Shown: positions 1 through 11,960 of the stretch, one piece after another
Layout: each line of letters starts with the position of its first letter
How positions within the stretch are numbered: position 1 is the stretch's first letter
NCBI GenBank assembly: GCA_963457665.1
Contig: OY735211.1
Span: forward strand, 35,083,747 to 35,147,746
Direction: 5' to 3'
Source of the DNA: Thysanoteuthis rhombus
Taxonomy: Eukaryota > Mollusca > Cephalopoda > Oegopsida > Thysanoteuthidae
Length of the DNA: 64,000 bases
Program-made: the position numbers and the translations under genes
Notes under the pieces: generated by a model
Told to the model about the DNA's origin: nothing
Database searches by the model: none
The model's input: only the letters and a program-made list of their open reading frames with translations

Positions 1-560
1 GTAATTAACTGGTAGTTCAGTTTAATCAAACTTTTATTTTTATTCATTTTAGTAGATGAAGCATTATTCTCACCTGGAACTTATTCTCTATTCAGATTCG
101 TGCTGTTAATTTATTTACTCAATGCTGAAGAGTACCCAGCCTGAGTATAGCTGCAATAAAAAGCAACAGCAATTAAGATGACAGTAAATAGTATCAAAAA
201 CATAATAATAATGAATTATAATACTTCATCAACTAAAATGGATTAAAAAAAAAATTACATGTAGAATGTCCTGCTTCATGTCTGATGTAATTGTATCTTT
301 CCCACTGGTGACGCTGGTTATTGTTTGATCCTAAGTGAAAAGTTAGAATTTTGAATGCTGATTTTCAAGGCAGCAAGCTTGGAACACAATCTCCCTCATC
401 CTCATTTCCCTTTATTGAACTTTGTATCAGACTAAGCTCAGCATGTATACATCATAGTTCTTTGCTTATACCCTTATCGAGGTTGTTGCAGGATGAGGTA
501 TATATAAGCAATCGTTAATGAAACCAACTTCTAGCTGCCCCAACCATTTGAAGCTTTCTT
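1..560. other. AT-rich DNA with a SINE tail
   Basis: No gene recognised. At about 413-445 there is a segment reading TATCAGACTAAGCTCAGCAT that matches the tail of a SINE family seen again near 17.2, 18.0, 58.0 and 58.15 kb. Its tRNA-like head is not recognisable here. Confidence 0.4.
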
Positions 561-564
561 TTGC

Positions 565-664
565 TATGGTACCAGGTATTCCCCAATGGTCACCAGACTG
601 GATGTGGCTCAACTTTGGTGATCTCATGAGAACTGGTGTATCCAACATGATTTGGCTGTAGCCC
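565..664 (-). pseudogene. 5S rRNA-derived pseudogene
   Basis: Read on the minus strand, the segment follows the 5S rRNA order. It starts with CTACAGCCAAATCATG, then CACCAGTTCTCATGAGATCAC, AAAGTTGAGC (the A-box region of the internal promoter), and ends GGGGAATACCTGGTACC. The stretch carrying the C-box (TTGGATGGG in 5S genes) is deleted, so it should not be transcribed by Pol III as a normal 5S gene. Recognition is from the conserved eukaryotic 5S sequence. It could be a retropseudogene or the head of a 5S-derived SINE; no shared body with the 12.77 kb copy is evident. Confidence 0.75.
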
Positions 665-905
665 CTTAGTCTTGGGGAGAGGTTCCTCAATCCAAGACCT
701 AGACATTGAGTACCAATTTTGATACTGTGGTATGAACTGACTGAGTATTGAACCAGGGCCTACTAAACTGCAGATTAGCACTCTACGACAGGGCCATGAT
801 GATAGGTAGCCCTAAGCCTACTAAATATCAGTTAGTAGCTTTAGAGTTAGAAAAGAATAATATCCTCAAAAAATGATACGAAACATTGAATTTCTTCTTA
901 TTAAA
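665..905. other. unassigned spacer
   Basis: No coding or RNA signal recognised. The stretch links the 5S-derived segment to the 3' end of a LINE fragment. Confidence 0.3.
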
Positions 906-909
906 ACTG

Positions 910-1545
910 ATTGTCATCATCATCATCATTATCAGTCTTCTAACGTCCATCGTTGGACATAGACCTTCCCCAGGATTTGCCACAATTCCCCATCATGGGT
1001 GTTACTGAGCCAGTATTTCCTGAATTTGTCTAGTTCATCTTTCCATCTTGTGTTCTGTCAGCCTCGGTTTCTTATGTAATATCTGGGGATCCATGTTGTG
1101 AGACGTGATGTTCATCATTTGTCTTTCATTCTTGCAACATGGCCTGCCTATTGCCATTTGAATTTTTTAAGTTTTTATGATGTCACAGACATCCGTTTTC
1201 TTCCTTATATACTGTGCTATCTTGTGATCTCTCCATGTAAGGTCGAGCATGATTCTCTCATGCGCAAATTGCATACTTCTCAGTTTGCAGGCCTGTCTCT
1301 CGGTTAGGTTCCATGTTTCAGCTCCATAAGTGACTATCAGGAGAATGCATTGGTTGTATACTCTTCTTTTTAGGATTATTGGGATCATCTGGTTTTTAAA
1401 AGTTGAGCTTGCTCTGCCAAAGGTTTGCCATCCGAAAGTGATTCTTTGCTTGATTTCCTCCTCTTTTGAGGATCTCATGGAGATTCGTTGTCCTAGGTAG
1501 ATGTAGTGGTCTACCTTGCCGAGTTTTGCATGGTTCGCACAATGA
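910..1545 (-). mobile_element. RTE-type LINE fragment, C-terminal part of reverse transcriptase and 3' end
   Basis: The minus strand encodes the post-catalytic end of a non-LTR reverse transcriptase protein. Recognisable blocks are VDHYIYLGQRISM, then ITFGWQTFGRASSTFKNQ, TYGAETWNLTERQ, a RDHKIAQYIRKKT block, GHVARMKDKW and finally WKDELDKFRKYWL. The order matches the C-terminus of RTE-clade proteins. The catalytic palm domain and endonuclease are absent, so this is a 5'-truncated copy. The frame needs at least one shift or stop near the GHVARMKD block. The 3' end at about 910-930 runs into an ATG/TGA triplet repeat, the usual tail of RTE elements. Two more copies of the same 3' end lie at 29.9 and 62.5 kb. 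Confidence 0.85.
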
Positions 1546-1734
1546 AAACTGATTGTAATTATAAGTAAATAAATTTTGTATTTTGATTCGATTGGAAGTG
1601 AATAAAATTCTTCGTAACAATCGGAGCTGGCACTAAGCTAAGCTAGGCAAACTGGGTGATCATCCCGCTAGCTAAAATCTGGGGGCAACACACTAATCTC
1701 TAGCTACAGATATGAAAAGCAATGAAGTTATAAA

Positions 1735-1990
1735 AAAAGCAGTGGCAAAGACTGATGACAGCTATGTCAAGAGAAAACTCTGTTGGTAGTGCTTCATTCG
1801 GAGAATGAGACAATTTTGTTCTCACAAGAAGCAATGACACTTTGAAGTGAGATGCAACTTGCACCCTCTGCTCTACTCCACCCCAACCATTCTACTCCTG
1901 TCTTGAAGGTGAGGTTACTCACAGGACAGACAAGGATGGAGGGTGGATGTGGGACTGGATGAGGGGAAGGTCGGGAAGACTAGGAGGTTG
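1735..1990 (+). repeat. interspersed repeat R4, copy 1
   Basis: A block containing CACAAGAAGCAATGAC, GCAACTTGCACCCTCT and GGTTACTCACAGGACAG matches, in reverse orientation, the block at 24.84-25.13 kb. The two share the order of these motifs over about 200 bases with many substitutions. Family and mechanism are not recognised. Confidence 0.6.
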
Positions 1991-2900
1991 TGTGGTATCA
2001 GGTTGCCTCCTTCCTTAACATTTTGATTGAACTGAAATTCATGGGTCATGATATAATTATGATATAATTTTAAGCTCTATTCTTGATTGGTCAATAAAAA
2101 AATTACCTAGCATAATACATTGTTCAAACACCTTCAAAAATTAGGCTTATATCTATGTATATAATACTTGAAGTCTGAATTTGTTTATATATTTGTGACC
2201 TTTAATTTGCATAAACAGTGCATTGTAGCAAGAAAGTGTACTAAAGAATGCAAAAGAAATCTAGTTGTGTGGGGTGAGTATTACTGTTCACACTTACCTC
2301 TATCTATATTATAATGATGGATTTGTCAAGGAAGATAAGTATTGAATGCTAATCATAGAGTACTTCTCATTGTACATTTATTTATTTGCAAGTCCATGAA
2401 ACATTCATTTTCATCCTGGTCTCATCAGATTTCTCTGAAAGAGTGACCCAGTTTTGTCTAATATGATACTAAAAGTCTTTTTTTTTATATATATAAACTT
2501 GTGATCTATATGAAGCCAAAATGGTGCACTGAAGCCAGAGATTCTGAATTAAGATACCCCTAAAATGTGTTTACCTAAAGAACGCTAAAAAATAATCCCG
2601 ATGATATTCAACTGTATGATGATATCCATACCTTATATGAATGAATCACCTTAGCCCATGCAAGTACCAGAACTAATTATCTAAAATAATTATCTCAGAA
2701 AAATATATCTCTTTTGTAAAAACTTATCTGAAAAATACCAGCACAAGATTTGGTTAGTCCAAAATAATCATAGAGAATCAAAAGAACATTTCTTTGGAAA
2801 AACAAAAAAAAAAATGGTTTTAGATTGTATATAGTGGTGAACTTTTGCAAATTTTCAAGCTTGTAACCCCCATGCCCTTAAAATGAGACCAGGAGTGCCT

Positions 2901-2902
<2 letters not shown>
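1991..2902. other. no feature seen
   Basis: AT-rich DNA with short poly-A and poly-T tracts. No credible exon, RNA or repeat family was recognised. Confidence 0.4.

Positions 2903-2936
<34 letters not shown>
2903..2936. repeat. (AC)n microsatellite
   Basis: About 16 perfect AC dinucleotide units, followed by short ATAC units. Confidence 0.97.
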
Positions 2937-2939
<3 letters not shown>

Positions 2940-4380
2940 TACACATTGATGCTCAAAGAGAGGAGGATCGATATCTCACTTGGCTGGTTGGACAGGCCAT
3001 TTGTGAGGTTATAGACATTTAATAATGCTGTGGTGTCTGCATTTGCATTTATTCTATAATGACCAATTTTCCAAGGGAAATGACTCTCAAATGTTAATCT
3101 AGAGTAGTCTAGCACCAATTTTCTCTCAAAGGGCAACTCAAGTTTGTCTTGTATTTTATAAAAGGAGCTGCTTAGTGTGTGTGAATTGGAATATTACAGC
3201 CGCTCGAATAACCTCATCTAACCTTGAGTAAGTACTTATCAATACTTATTGTGTAGGAAGGAGTGGTCACACATTGTGGGGCTGACCTTGGGTGCTGAAT
3301 ACCCTGGTTCCTAGCCCTGGTAAGAATGACTGTAGTGATGATGATGTGTTGATATATATCTTGCTAATTCTGGCTGTCTGGTAATACCAGTGGTTGTGGT
3401 GGTGATGGTAATGGTCCTGATAATAGTGATAATGGAAGCAGTCAGGTTGATAATGATTTACTTATGTAATACAGTACATGTCTGTATATATCTGTTTGTA
3501 ACATTTATCAAGGGGGATAACTATTAAATGCTAAAAATTTAAAGTCAATTCGAGAAAGGAGACAATCACAGGTTAAAAAAAGAAGAAAAATAAATTATTC
3601 CTTATTAAAAATAACTCCAATCAGAGAAGGATATGTTCTCTCTCTTTTACAGTCATTGATTTTTCTTGGAGAGTCAAATGGAATTAAATTTTTCAACTCA
3701 TTTTAAAAAATCAGTTGCTTAATGATGAAATAAGAATAAAAATTGAAATTACCTTTCAGCTGTTTGTCTAATTTTAATTAGATAAATTAATTCCAATATT
3801 TTTTGTTATATAGCGGATTTTTCACAGAAATCAAATCGCCCCCAATCCCCCTCCCCATTCAAATGATTTTCTTCTTCAAATTTCTGCAATAATAAAATTT
3901 CCTTGGCAAAAAAATGAAATAGAAATAGCTTGGAAAGAATCCTCAATTTTTTGAATATGTTATTGTGGTGAAATACAAATGTATTCTATTCTATTCAAAT
4001 AAGCTACCCAACAACAAACTAAAAAAAGCCACATTTCAGTTTTCCAGCATTTTGTTTTGCCATCCATTTGTCTCCATTTTGAATCACCATGCATTGGCCA
4101 TGTCATGTTACCAAATAAACATTCTAGTTGTAATATTTTTATGCATTTTTCACGATCAGACAATTGACCTCTTAGTGATCATTTACCAGTATGAAGTTAG
4201 ATCAAAGATGGTTGATTAGATAAGTAAGACAGAGAATTATCACAGGCTGGGTGGAGACAGACAGATGGTTGGCACAGAATATGGGGTTGGGGGTGCTTCT
4301 TAGTAAAAGTACCCTAATTTATGACCTTACATAATCATGATAAGAGCTTATCTTAACCTGCTGGAAGTGATGTGAAAAAA
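2937..4380. other. no gene seen
   Basis: AT-rich sequence. Short open frames on both strands lack recognisable domains and splice context. Confidence 0.4.
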
Positions 4381-4384
4381 CTTA

Positions 4385-4530
4385 GATTTGTTTTGTTTAC
4401 CTCTGCCTACAGTTGAAAGAGGTATATATATTCACTTGTGATTGTATGTTTGTCCACACAGTATCTCCAAATGTTCTCTATGAATTTCAGTGACATTTTA
4501 TGGAAGGATGGGCAATTGATTTATTAATTT
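4385..4530 (-). repeat. interspersed repeat R5, fragment
   Basis: Contains CTCTGCCTACAGTTGAAAGA and TGTCCACACAGTATCTCCAA, the reverse complement of motifs in the triplicated repeat at 18.36-19.21 kb and in the copy at 29.0-29.3 kb. It is a diverged single unit. Confidence 0.6.
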
Positions 4531-4805
4531 AATTTTGGGGCAGATCCAGGTATTTCTTACAATCACCTCCCCTGCATCCTTGCTATTTGTGGATTGATTT
4601 TTTTCAGTTTTTAGTGATAATGTTGTTGGCATAGGTATGGGCTCTTCGAGTTTGTTTTTGCCTTTGCCGGGAAGAACAATGTATCAAAACATAATTTAGT
4701 CATTATGTTTGATATTATGAACCTCCTTTATTTAAATGGTTGACAACATAAATAATGTTGGAAAATCTACATAAAAACATAAATAGAAATTATTAAAAAA
4801 TCATA

Positions 4806-5065
4806 TCAATAAGTTTGGTCAGGCACAGGATCAATGTCTCTTGGCCGTATGCCATGTTAGGGGTGATCAATTGAAAAACTGGGAAAAGAGTGGATCAATG
4901 AACAAGTTGCTTCTCTCCCCTTTTGTTGGGGAGTGATAACTAATAAGTCTGAGTTTTTCTAAAAGCAAGCATTAATGCTGCTGGAGACAAACTAATCGAC
5001 CAATTTAGCATAAACTTACATTGTTAATTGAACCCCTCACTAAAAAAATCACTTGGGAAGTTTTT
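4806..5065 (-). repeat. interspersed repeat R3, copy
   Basis: Shares the order GGGGTGATCAATTGAAAA, TGGATCAATGAACAAGTTGC, ACCAATTTAGCATAAACTTA with the direct copy at 5.59-5.83 kb. The end block AATTTAGCATAAA matches the reverse complement of the R3 copy at 28.8 kb. Probably an old mollusc-type repeat of unknown class. Confidence 0.6.
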
Positions 5066-5255
5066 CCAGACAAGGATTAGATATTTAAATTTTTAGCCCA
5101 CCAGCTCCTTTAGTGTAACCTGTATGCACAACGCATGTATACATACACTCATAGCCAGCCAGTCAGAATCACTTAAAAATAGATGAAGCCTATGTTGACA
5201 GTTTGGTTTGATGGTTTCTGGCACTATCCGCAAAGCTCGTCCCAGTCTGACGCTA

Positions 5256-5480
5256 AGTATTAGGTCGATGCAAAAGTTTCCAGCATTTTTTGACAAAATC
5301 TTTCATTCATATAAAATCATAACATCATTATTCAGTCATTAAAGTATTTTCCCTGACCTATGAACAACTTACACCACCTTTCTGGTAGATTCCGTCACGG
5401 AAAGACAATTTTGGTTTTGATGAACTCCTCAAAGTAGGGACAAGTGTTGTGATGCAGCAAAATCAATTTATACACCAGCC
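5256..5480 (+). mobile_element. mariner-type terminal repeat with adjoining remnant
   Basis: The segment begins TTAGGTCGATGCAAAAGTTT. This resembles the terminal inverted repeat style of mariner elements that start TTAGGT-G-TGCAAAAGT. About 60 bases after it (GACAAAATC to AGTCATTAAAG) are repeated at 39.3-39.4 kb. No transposase motif is readable here, so it is a terminal remnant or MITE. Confidence 0.5.
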
Positions 5481-5589
5481 AAAGTTTTAAAATTTCAGAG
5501 AAATAAATTTTTCCACTGTTCTATAATTAATTAAAATGTTATTTAATCAAGTACAGTAAAAAAAATTCAAAATATAAGCAGTACAAGCA

Positions 5590-5905
5590 TTCCAAGGGAA
5601 ATTATGAATCACCGCCAAACATATATCATGTGTTGGGGGTGATCAATTAAAAAGTTGTAAAAAGTGGTGATCAATGAATAAGTTACTTCTCTCACCTTTC
5701 ATTGGGCTGTGATTACAAAAAAAGGTCTGAATTTTCAAAAAAAACAAGCACGCATAAACTAGGGACCAACTTAGTGTGAATTTAAATTATATATTGAACC
5801 TAACCTCTAGAAACTAGTTTTGGTGGGGAATTTGAAAAAAAAAGAATTTCCCTACTCACTGAGGAGAGTGTGTCTGCAAAATTTCAAGTTTATACTATGA
5901 CCAGT
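5590..5905 (-). repeat. interspersed repeat R3, second copy
   Basis: Diverged direct copy of 4.81-5.06 kb, with GGGGGTGATCAATTAAAAAG, GATCAATGAATAAGTTAC and GGGACCAACTTAGTGTGAAT in the same order. Confidence 0.6.
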
Positions 5906-5924
5906 AGGGGCTTGGTGAAGTCTG

Positions 5925-5978
5925 CATACATAAGTACATACATACATACATATAAATACATACATACATATAAATGAA
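5925..5978. repeat. (ACAT)n microsatellite, imperfect
   Basis: Two runs of ACAT units separated by TATAAATACAT. Confidence 0.9.
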
Positions 5979-8178
5979 TAACCTAAACCAAGCAAAGTTG
6001 TTTAAACTGGTCTGTTGTTGGTTGTGATAAACAAACACTACTGACTTTTAAGTATTCAGAAGAAAAATAAAATTGTTGCTGTCCTCTGTAAAGCCTGCAA
6101 TGTGGTGTAAGGTGTATCTTGCAATGTGTTGGGTGTATTTGACAAAAACTAGAGTAGATTACTTAAGCGCAGGGGCTTAATTGGGAGCAATTGGTCCAAT
6201 TGGATTAAAGCTGTCCCAGTACCTTTGCATCTCTGAGCTGTATCTATTTACGCACAGACGTTGCATACAAATGTCAGGAGATGTCATTGTCTCTGTAAGT
6301 GTTCATACATTCACGCTTGCAAGAACACATGTTTATGTCTTATTGTGTCAAAATGACTTTCCACTTGAGTGTTAGGATATCTGACCTTTATATTGTCTGA
6401 AACATTTACTGCCAGTTTGGCTTTGTCCCAAAAGCTGCGTGTTTTACAACCCTGATAGAGAAATAATACCCACAATTTCATAGACAATTTCCTATTTTCA
6501 ATATGGGACAGCAAAGTAATTATTAATACATCATATAGCTGAGTTTAGGAAAATAATTATTTTCCCTCACACACAGAACTGACATATCTATCAAAAGAGT
6601 GAGTCCATGTTATGTATAGACAACGGTCTATAAGTAAAGACTCAATCTATCTATCTGCATATGTGCACACATGCACACATATAAGACTAACATACCTACC
6701 AAAAAGTGAGCCCATGTTGAATATAGACAGAGGCCTATCAGTAAACATTTGATCTACCTAACTATACACACATATATAAGGCTAACACACCGATCAAAAG
6801 AATGTGTCTACGTTAAATATAGGTGCACACACTCAGAGACTCATATGCGTGTACACGCATGTTTACTTACTTACTATGTTTGGTTTAGTCTGGCACAAAG
6901 CTCAAGTAGAGAGAGACAGCTAGGAAAGATCAAACTTGCTGGCAAATTTTTTTGTGAAACTACCTTGCTACTGTAGGTGAGAAGATGTTATGCTTGTTTT
7001 CCTTGGCATTCAGTTATGATTTTATGCAGGTGTTAGTCGTAAAATTATATTCACTCTTTTCTGGTGGTTGAATTAAGATCACCAGTTTGGATTCAAGTCG
7101 GTTAACCAGATTGTAGTGACGAGTACAACACTTGCAAGGTGACAAAGATGAAGGAAATTGATTGTACTTGGAGACTTTGAACAGGCATAGAAGATAGAAA
7201 TAAAGAAATGAAAATATGAATCAAGAAGTAACAATGAAAATAACAAAATATTTTCATCACTTCTGTTACAGTGTGCTGAAATGAAGAAGAGTACAATAGT
7301 GAAGAAGTTCACTATAGTTTAGATTGGTTTTCACTAAAGTTTGGCCAAACTTTGGAGTCATATTGATGTTGAGTTGAGGGTGGTGGATTATAGATTTGTC
7401 ACGTGAGTAGCGAATATTTGAATTGCTAAATTGATGAGTGTAGAGAATTTTATGTGTCGATGTGCATATGAGAAATGAAAGTGTGAATGGTGTTAGGAAA
7501 TCTGTTAACCTTAGGAACCACTGATTGAACCAGCAAAATCTTTCAGTATTTAAGGGCCAAGAGGGGCTCAGACAAGTTCAAGGAAGGGTTCTAGGAATGG
7601 AAAGTGTTTCTAATTCGAGGGAAAATATGGTCTTTTTTCTCCTATTTTTATTAGCTACTAAAACTTTCTTTTTCAATCCGCTCTATTAGTGAAAACAATT
7701 TTTCTCACCTAATCCTTTGAGCTTGAGAAAAAAAAAAAAAAAAAAGGGATTTTGAATACAATCAATCAGGCAGATAGGCCCTCTTCATCTGGAAAACTTA
7801 CACAATTTCTCTATCTCTGTCCATCAGGTACTAATACAAGCTCAGTAAATATGAACAAGTGATTCCTGTTTCTTCTTTAGTTAATCAGCCCCTTCTCAGC
7901 TATTAATAGTTTTCCAAAACCTGAACCACTTGTATTAAAATAACTCAATAAAAATAAACATACCTCCCCACCCTTGGTAGGCTTGACAGAGCAAACACCT
8001 CCAAAATACCATGGTCATTTATTTGCTCCTTTATAAGTACTTTTTATCCTCCACAGTAATGGTTGTGATTGATTTGGGGATGCTACCACTTGGGGGTGGC
8101 ATGAATAAAAGATAGAGAATTGTCTGGGTCAAGTTGACTAAGATTTACTTAACACTGTGCGAAGAGATAATGTTTGAA
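5979..8178. other. no gene seen
   Basis: AT-rich. Around 6.60-6.80 kb three loosely repeated segments carry TCTATCAAAAGAGTGAGTCC-like text (tandem diverged copies of about 80 bases). Open frames are short and without domains. Confidence 0.4.
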
Positions 8179-8179
8179 A

Positions 8180-8208
8180 CTTTTGCATCAACCTAGTATT
8201 TTAATCAC
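8180..8208 (-). mobile_element. mariner-type terminal repeat, isolated
   Basis: The minus strand reads ACTAGGTTGATGCAAAAGTT, close to the mariner-type end at 5256. The partner end was not found within the next kilobase. Confidence 0.4.
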
Positions 8209-9815
8209 TATAGATAATGAAATATCTGTTATTTATTATCAAAAATAGAAACAGACTTATCAACCTCGATGTCTCTGTCAGCTTATGAATAATACTCAAT
8301 AGAGATGTACAGAGGATTATAAAAACATCTCACAGAAAAGATTTCCCAAATCTTAATCAGAGGTTGCATGGAATGATAAACCGTATAATCATCTTCTGAT
8401 ACACACACACACACTTACACGCACATATATAAGGTTTCAACTTTTGATAACTTCTCCTCTATATAAAATATTAGATGAATTATAAATGGGAGCAAATTCA
8501 TTGAAAATACCACAAATTTGGAGATGCAAGAGGCCTAACAGTTGGCAGCATAGAAAATGGAATCGCTGATCCAAGTTCAAACTCTGGTTGACCCAGTTTG
8601 TGCTAACTTCTCACATATATCCAAACTGGGAAAGCTCAAGTCTGTCATAAAATCTAGAAAGAAGTAAATTATGATGAATTGCTCATGTAAAATAAAGGAG
8701 AATAAAGCAGACATACAAAATAGTGCAACTGCCTTCTCTAGCTTCCCACAACATTTCGAGTACAAGAAGGAGATTAAAGCAAACTAGTTATATGCACAAG
8801 GATCCTGAAAATTGGCACTTAATGATATGAAAGAACACTCTTTCCCGCTACAGTGACAAAATAAAGCTCAGGTCTTGGAAAGTGAGTTGATCCAAGAGTT
8901 GACATCGTTTCTAAAGCTGAGATATTTCAAGCACCACCTGGTACCACCATTAACTTTCCATTAACTAACCAGACCTACAGACCACACAACTGCAGGAGGG
9001 TGTCTAAGCTCTGAGGGCACAATATATCCAAGGAACATTGTAAAACATTTCTAAAAAAAGAATCTAAAAAAATAAAGTTAAAAAAATCAGTAAAATAATC
9101 TGAAAAAAAAATGGCAGTGTGTGTGTGTGGGGAGGAAGAAGTTGGATTGAGCGCCGCCTCTGCCTAAATGTAAAGGTTAATTATTTTTCGAGGTTCAGTA
9201 AACACATTCTGCTGTTGTAATTGAGTTATAAAACTGGTCACAATCTTCCTACTCTCATATCTACTAATTTGGCCTAGCGCCCAACTAAAATAAGCTTTGA
9301 AATAGTTTTAGGAAGAAAAGATATTTTTTTTAAAAAAGCATGAACGAGAAAGATGAAGAGATGGTGGTAAACGAAGGACAAAAATTAAAAGAGAAATATG
9401 AAAATGGAGATCGATAAAGAGATTGATAGATAGATAGATAAGTGTGCTTTCAGAGAAAGAACACGAAAAATGTGAAGACAGATAGACTCCGTTTTTTGTC
9501 AGCTGAAAATAAATGAATGGAGACTGTTCCAAATCCAAGGTTACTCGCTATAGCCTCAAGTGGAAACCAGGTGTGCTTTGTTTCATTACTTTCTCTTTTT
9601 TCGTCTCTTTCTTTCTTTCTATATCTGTGTCAGCCACTGCTGGATCATACAACACGTGGCTTTATTTGCAGACGTAAGGTCCCACTACTCGCCACAATAG
9701 TGTTAAACCAGAGAACAGTTAACACTTAGCCATCTTTAGGAGCTCGGTGTACTTTTGGCTGGGAGAATGTGCGTGTGTGAGAAACTAGTGACGTCAATGC
9801 ATCTATGTATTTTAA
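8209..9815. other. no gene seen
   Basis: AT-rich DNA with short A-rich and pyrimidine-rich tracts. No exon or RNA gene recognised. Confidence 0.4.
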
Positions 9816-9821
9816 GAGCGT

Positions 9822-10062
9822 TCGTTAGTAGCCTAATGGGTAAGACATCAACCCAGCAAGGCTGACATGACATTTTTATTTTCATCGTAGTCTCCAACTA
9901 GGTCATTGCAGTCACATCAATACCATCTGCCTGTAAAAAAAAAAAAAAAAAAAAAAAATTAATTAAAATTTTAAAAAAAAGAAAGAAAAGACAATATACT
10001 TAGTTCAGTTACAGAAATGGTGTCTTTGTTCTTCTTAGAAAAAAAAAAAAAAAGGTATTCGG
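9822..10062 (+). repeat. SINE S2 copy, tRNA-like head
   Basis: The left part has an A-box-like stretch TAGCCTAATGGGTAAGACA. The body has CCAACTAGGTCATTGCAGTC, then TACCATCTGCCTGTAA, a long A-run and CAGTTCAGTTACAG. The body is shared in order with the copy at 10.4-10.6 kb. A good B box is missing here, so this copy is probably inactive. Confidence 0.6.
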
Positions 10063-10399
10063 ACTCGTGGTGTAGCTATAGAGAGATTTTACTCCAACCC
10101 CCAGATGGATTTGGTTCCTTTGGGGGACTCCTCCAACTTTTAGTGAGATTTGATGAAATGAGAAAAATTTGCAATTGATAGACATGCAGTATCTCTTAAT
10201 TGGTGGGGGGAAAAAAGAAAAAAAGGAAACAACCCCACAGACTGAATTATGAAATTCATGTACAACTAAACGGATAGAAAGGAGAACAGACAGACAGAAA
10301 AACATAATCCTATGCATTTATCGCTCCAACTTTGTTAGCAGAGGTAAAGTATATCTGTTATTGCATAATGTCAGTAGAAAAGCAGTTAGTGAACAACTA

Positions 10400-10605
10400 T
10401 TTATAAAGTTTTTAGAGCCTCTCTTCCATTGAGGGCCCGGGGAGGGGGGGGTTCAAACAACCCCCACCCGCTCTGCCAACTAGGACACTGCAGTTGTAAC
10501 GATACCACCTACCTGTAAGAAGAAAGATGAAAAACATGCTCAGTTCAGTTACAAGAATGATCTCTCCTGTTTTTCTCAGGAAAAAAAGGTATTTGTAAAA
10601 GCACT
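10400..10605 (+). repeat. SINE S2 copy, second
   Basis: Contains a B-box-like GGTTCAAACAACCCCC, then CCAACTAGGACACTGCAG, TACCACCTACCTGTAAG and GCTCAGTTCAGTTACAAG. The shared body with the copy 500 bases upstream identifies the family. The A-box end is missing or diverged. Confidence 0.6.
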
Positions 10606-11805
10606 ACTACACCTGCCTGTAAAATCTTGATTAATGAATAGAGAAATAATCATGAAACTGAACTAACTGTCATTGATTTCAGATACAGATACTTTTTGCA
10701 AAAATTGGACCCATTTATTCCAGGCACGAATAGTTTGTCATTTCCTTATCATGTAGTTGCAACTAGTGACAAGCTTATTAGTGACATCAACTGATTTAGT
10801 AGGACTACAGTGAAATTTGAGCATTTGCATTTGGGTGCACAGTTTGTGTTAAATTCATTTCTTACTGGAAACTAGGACAAAACTCTCTGTGTTCCATAAA
10901 GTCTGCTAGAGGATTTTCCAGTGCCACCCCAACCCTTTCGGGTAATGAGGATGCTTTTAGCAAATCAAATGAATCCATATTTTAAAAATACACAGATGTG
11001 ATCTAAATGTAGGTGTTCAGTTTCCCAAGCTAATGTCTGCTACTGCTTCACAAAGAAAGAACGAATACCATTTTGTTCCCAACTTGAGATTCTGAACCAG
11101 TTTTTGGTTTATGCCACATTGCAGGCGCATCTTTCTTAACCATTTTTTCAAATTATTTTCTTCATCTGAAATACTTTGAGATACAAAAACCTAAAGAAGA
11201 AAATATTAAAAAAACAAGGTTTTTTTTTTTTTCTTCTTTAGGGGACTTTAATAAGGGTCCTTTTCAAAATCATCATTCGTCGTAGATTTGGTGACATTGA
11301 CATCTGTAGTGGACTCTGCCATGGGTCTAATCTATTGAACTACCGACTCTAAGAACTTACTAAGAAGAATTAACTACAATGTAATATTATTTGTAAGGGT
11401 GAAACCTAAGAGAAATCTACAGCATAACTCTTCCATGGGCCAACACCTACTGGACAATCGAGCATGTGCAAGAGCTTATAACGAGGATTACTTTAGAATT
11501 GTTAGTATAGCCTTTGGAGTATCTACATTAAAAACCAAAAGCCAGTGTTTTGCTAAAACTATCTCACTGACTCTTGAGTGCATTTGAAACAACAATTGAA
11601 GGTGTCATGCTTTAAGACAATGTAATGATATCATTTCAAATCTTTTTAACAATACTTTTTTCAAATCTGGATTACTTTCTAATGTTTTATCTCTGAAGAA
11701 TGTCAGACAAAAATGCTTTTTTCGGAACAATTTTATTTAGTTTCATGGCTAAATGCTTACTGATTGATGAGCCATGTTTATAATTCTTATGTACCTCAGT
11801 GAACA
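10606..11805. other. no gene seen
   Basis: AT-rich. Short open frames have no recognisable domains. Confidence 0.4.
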
Positions 11806-11809
11806 AAGT

Positions 11810-11960
11810 GAGAGAAGTAAAATGTATTTGGTTGCATCTTTCCGTTTTTCCATCTGTCTGTCCACAAGATATCTCCGGCAGTATTCAATGGATTTCAATG
11901 AAATTTTGTGATAGGTTGGGCAATGGGATAAGGAAGAAATGGTTAAATTTGGAGGCAGAT
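11810..11960 (-). repeat. interspersed repeat R5, fragment
   Basis: Contains CTGTCCACAAGATATCTCCG and GGATTTCAATGAAATTTTGT, the reverse complement of the R5 core (AAATTTCATTGAAATTC then GGAGATATTGTGTGGACAG) seen at 18.4-19.2 kb. Confidence 0.65.
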
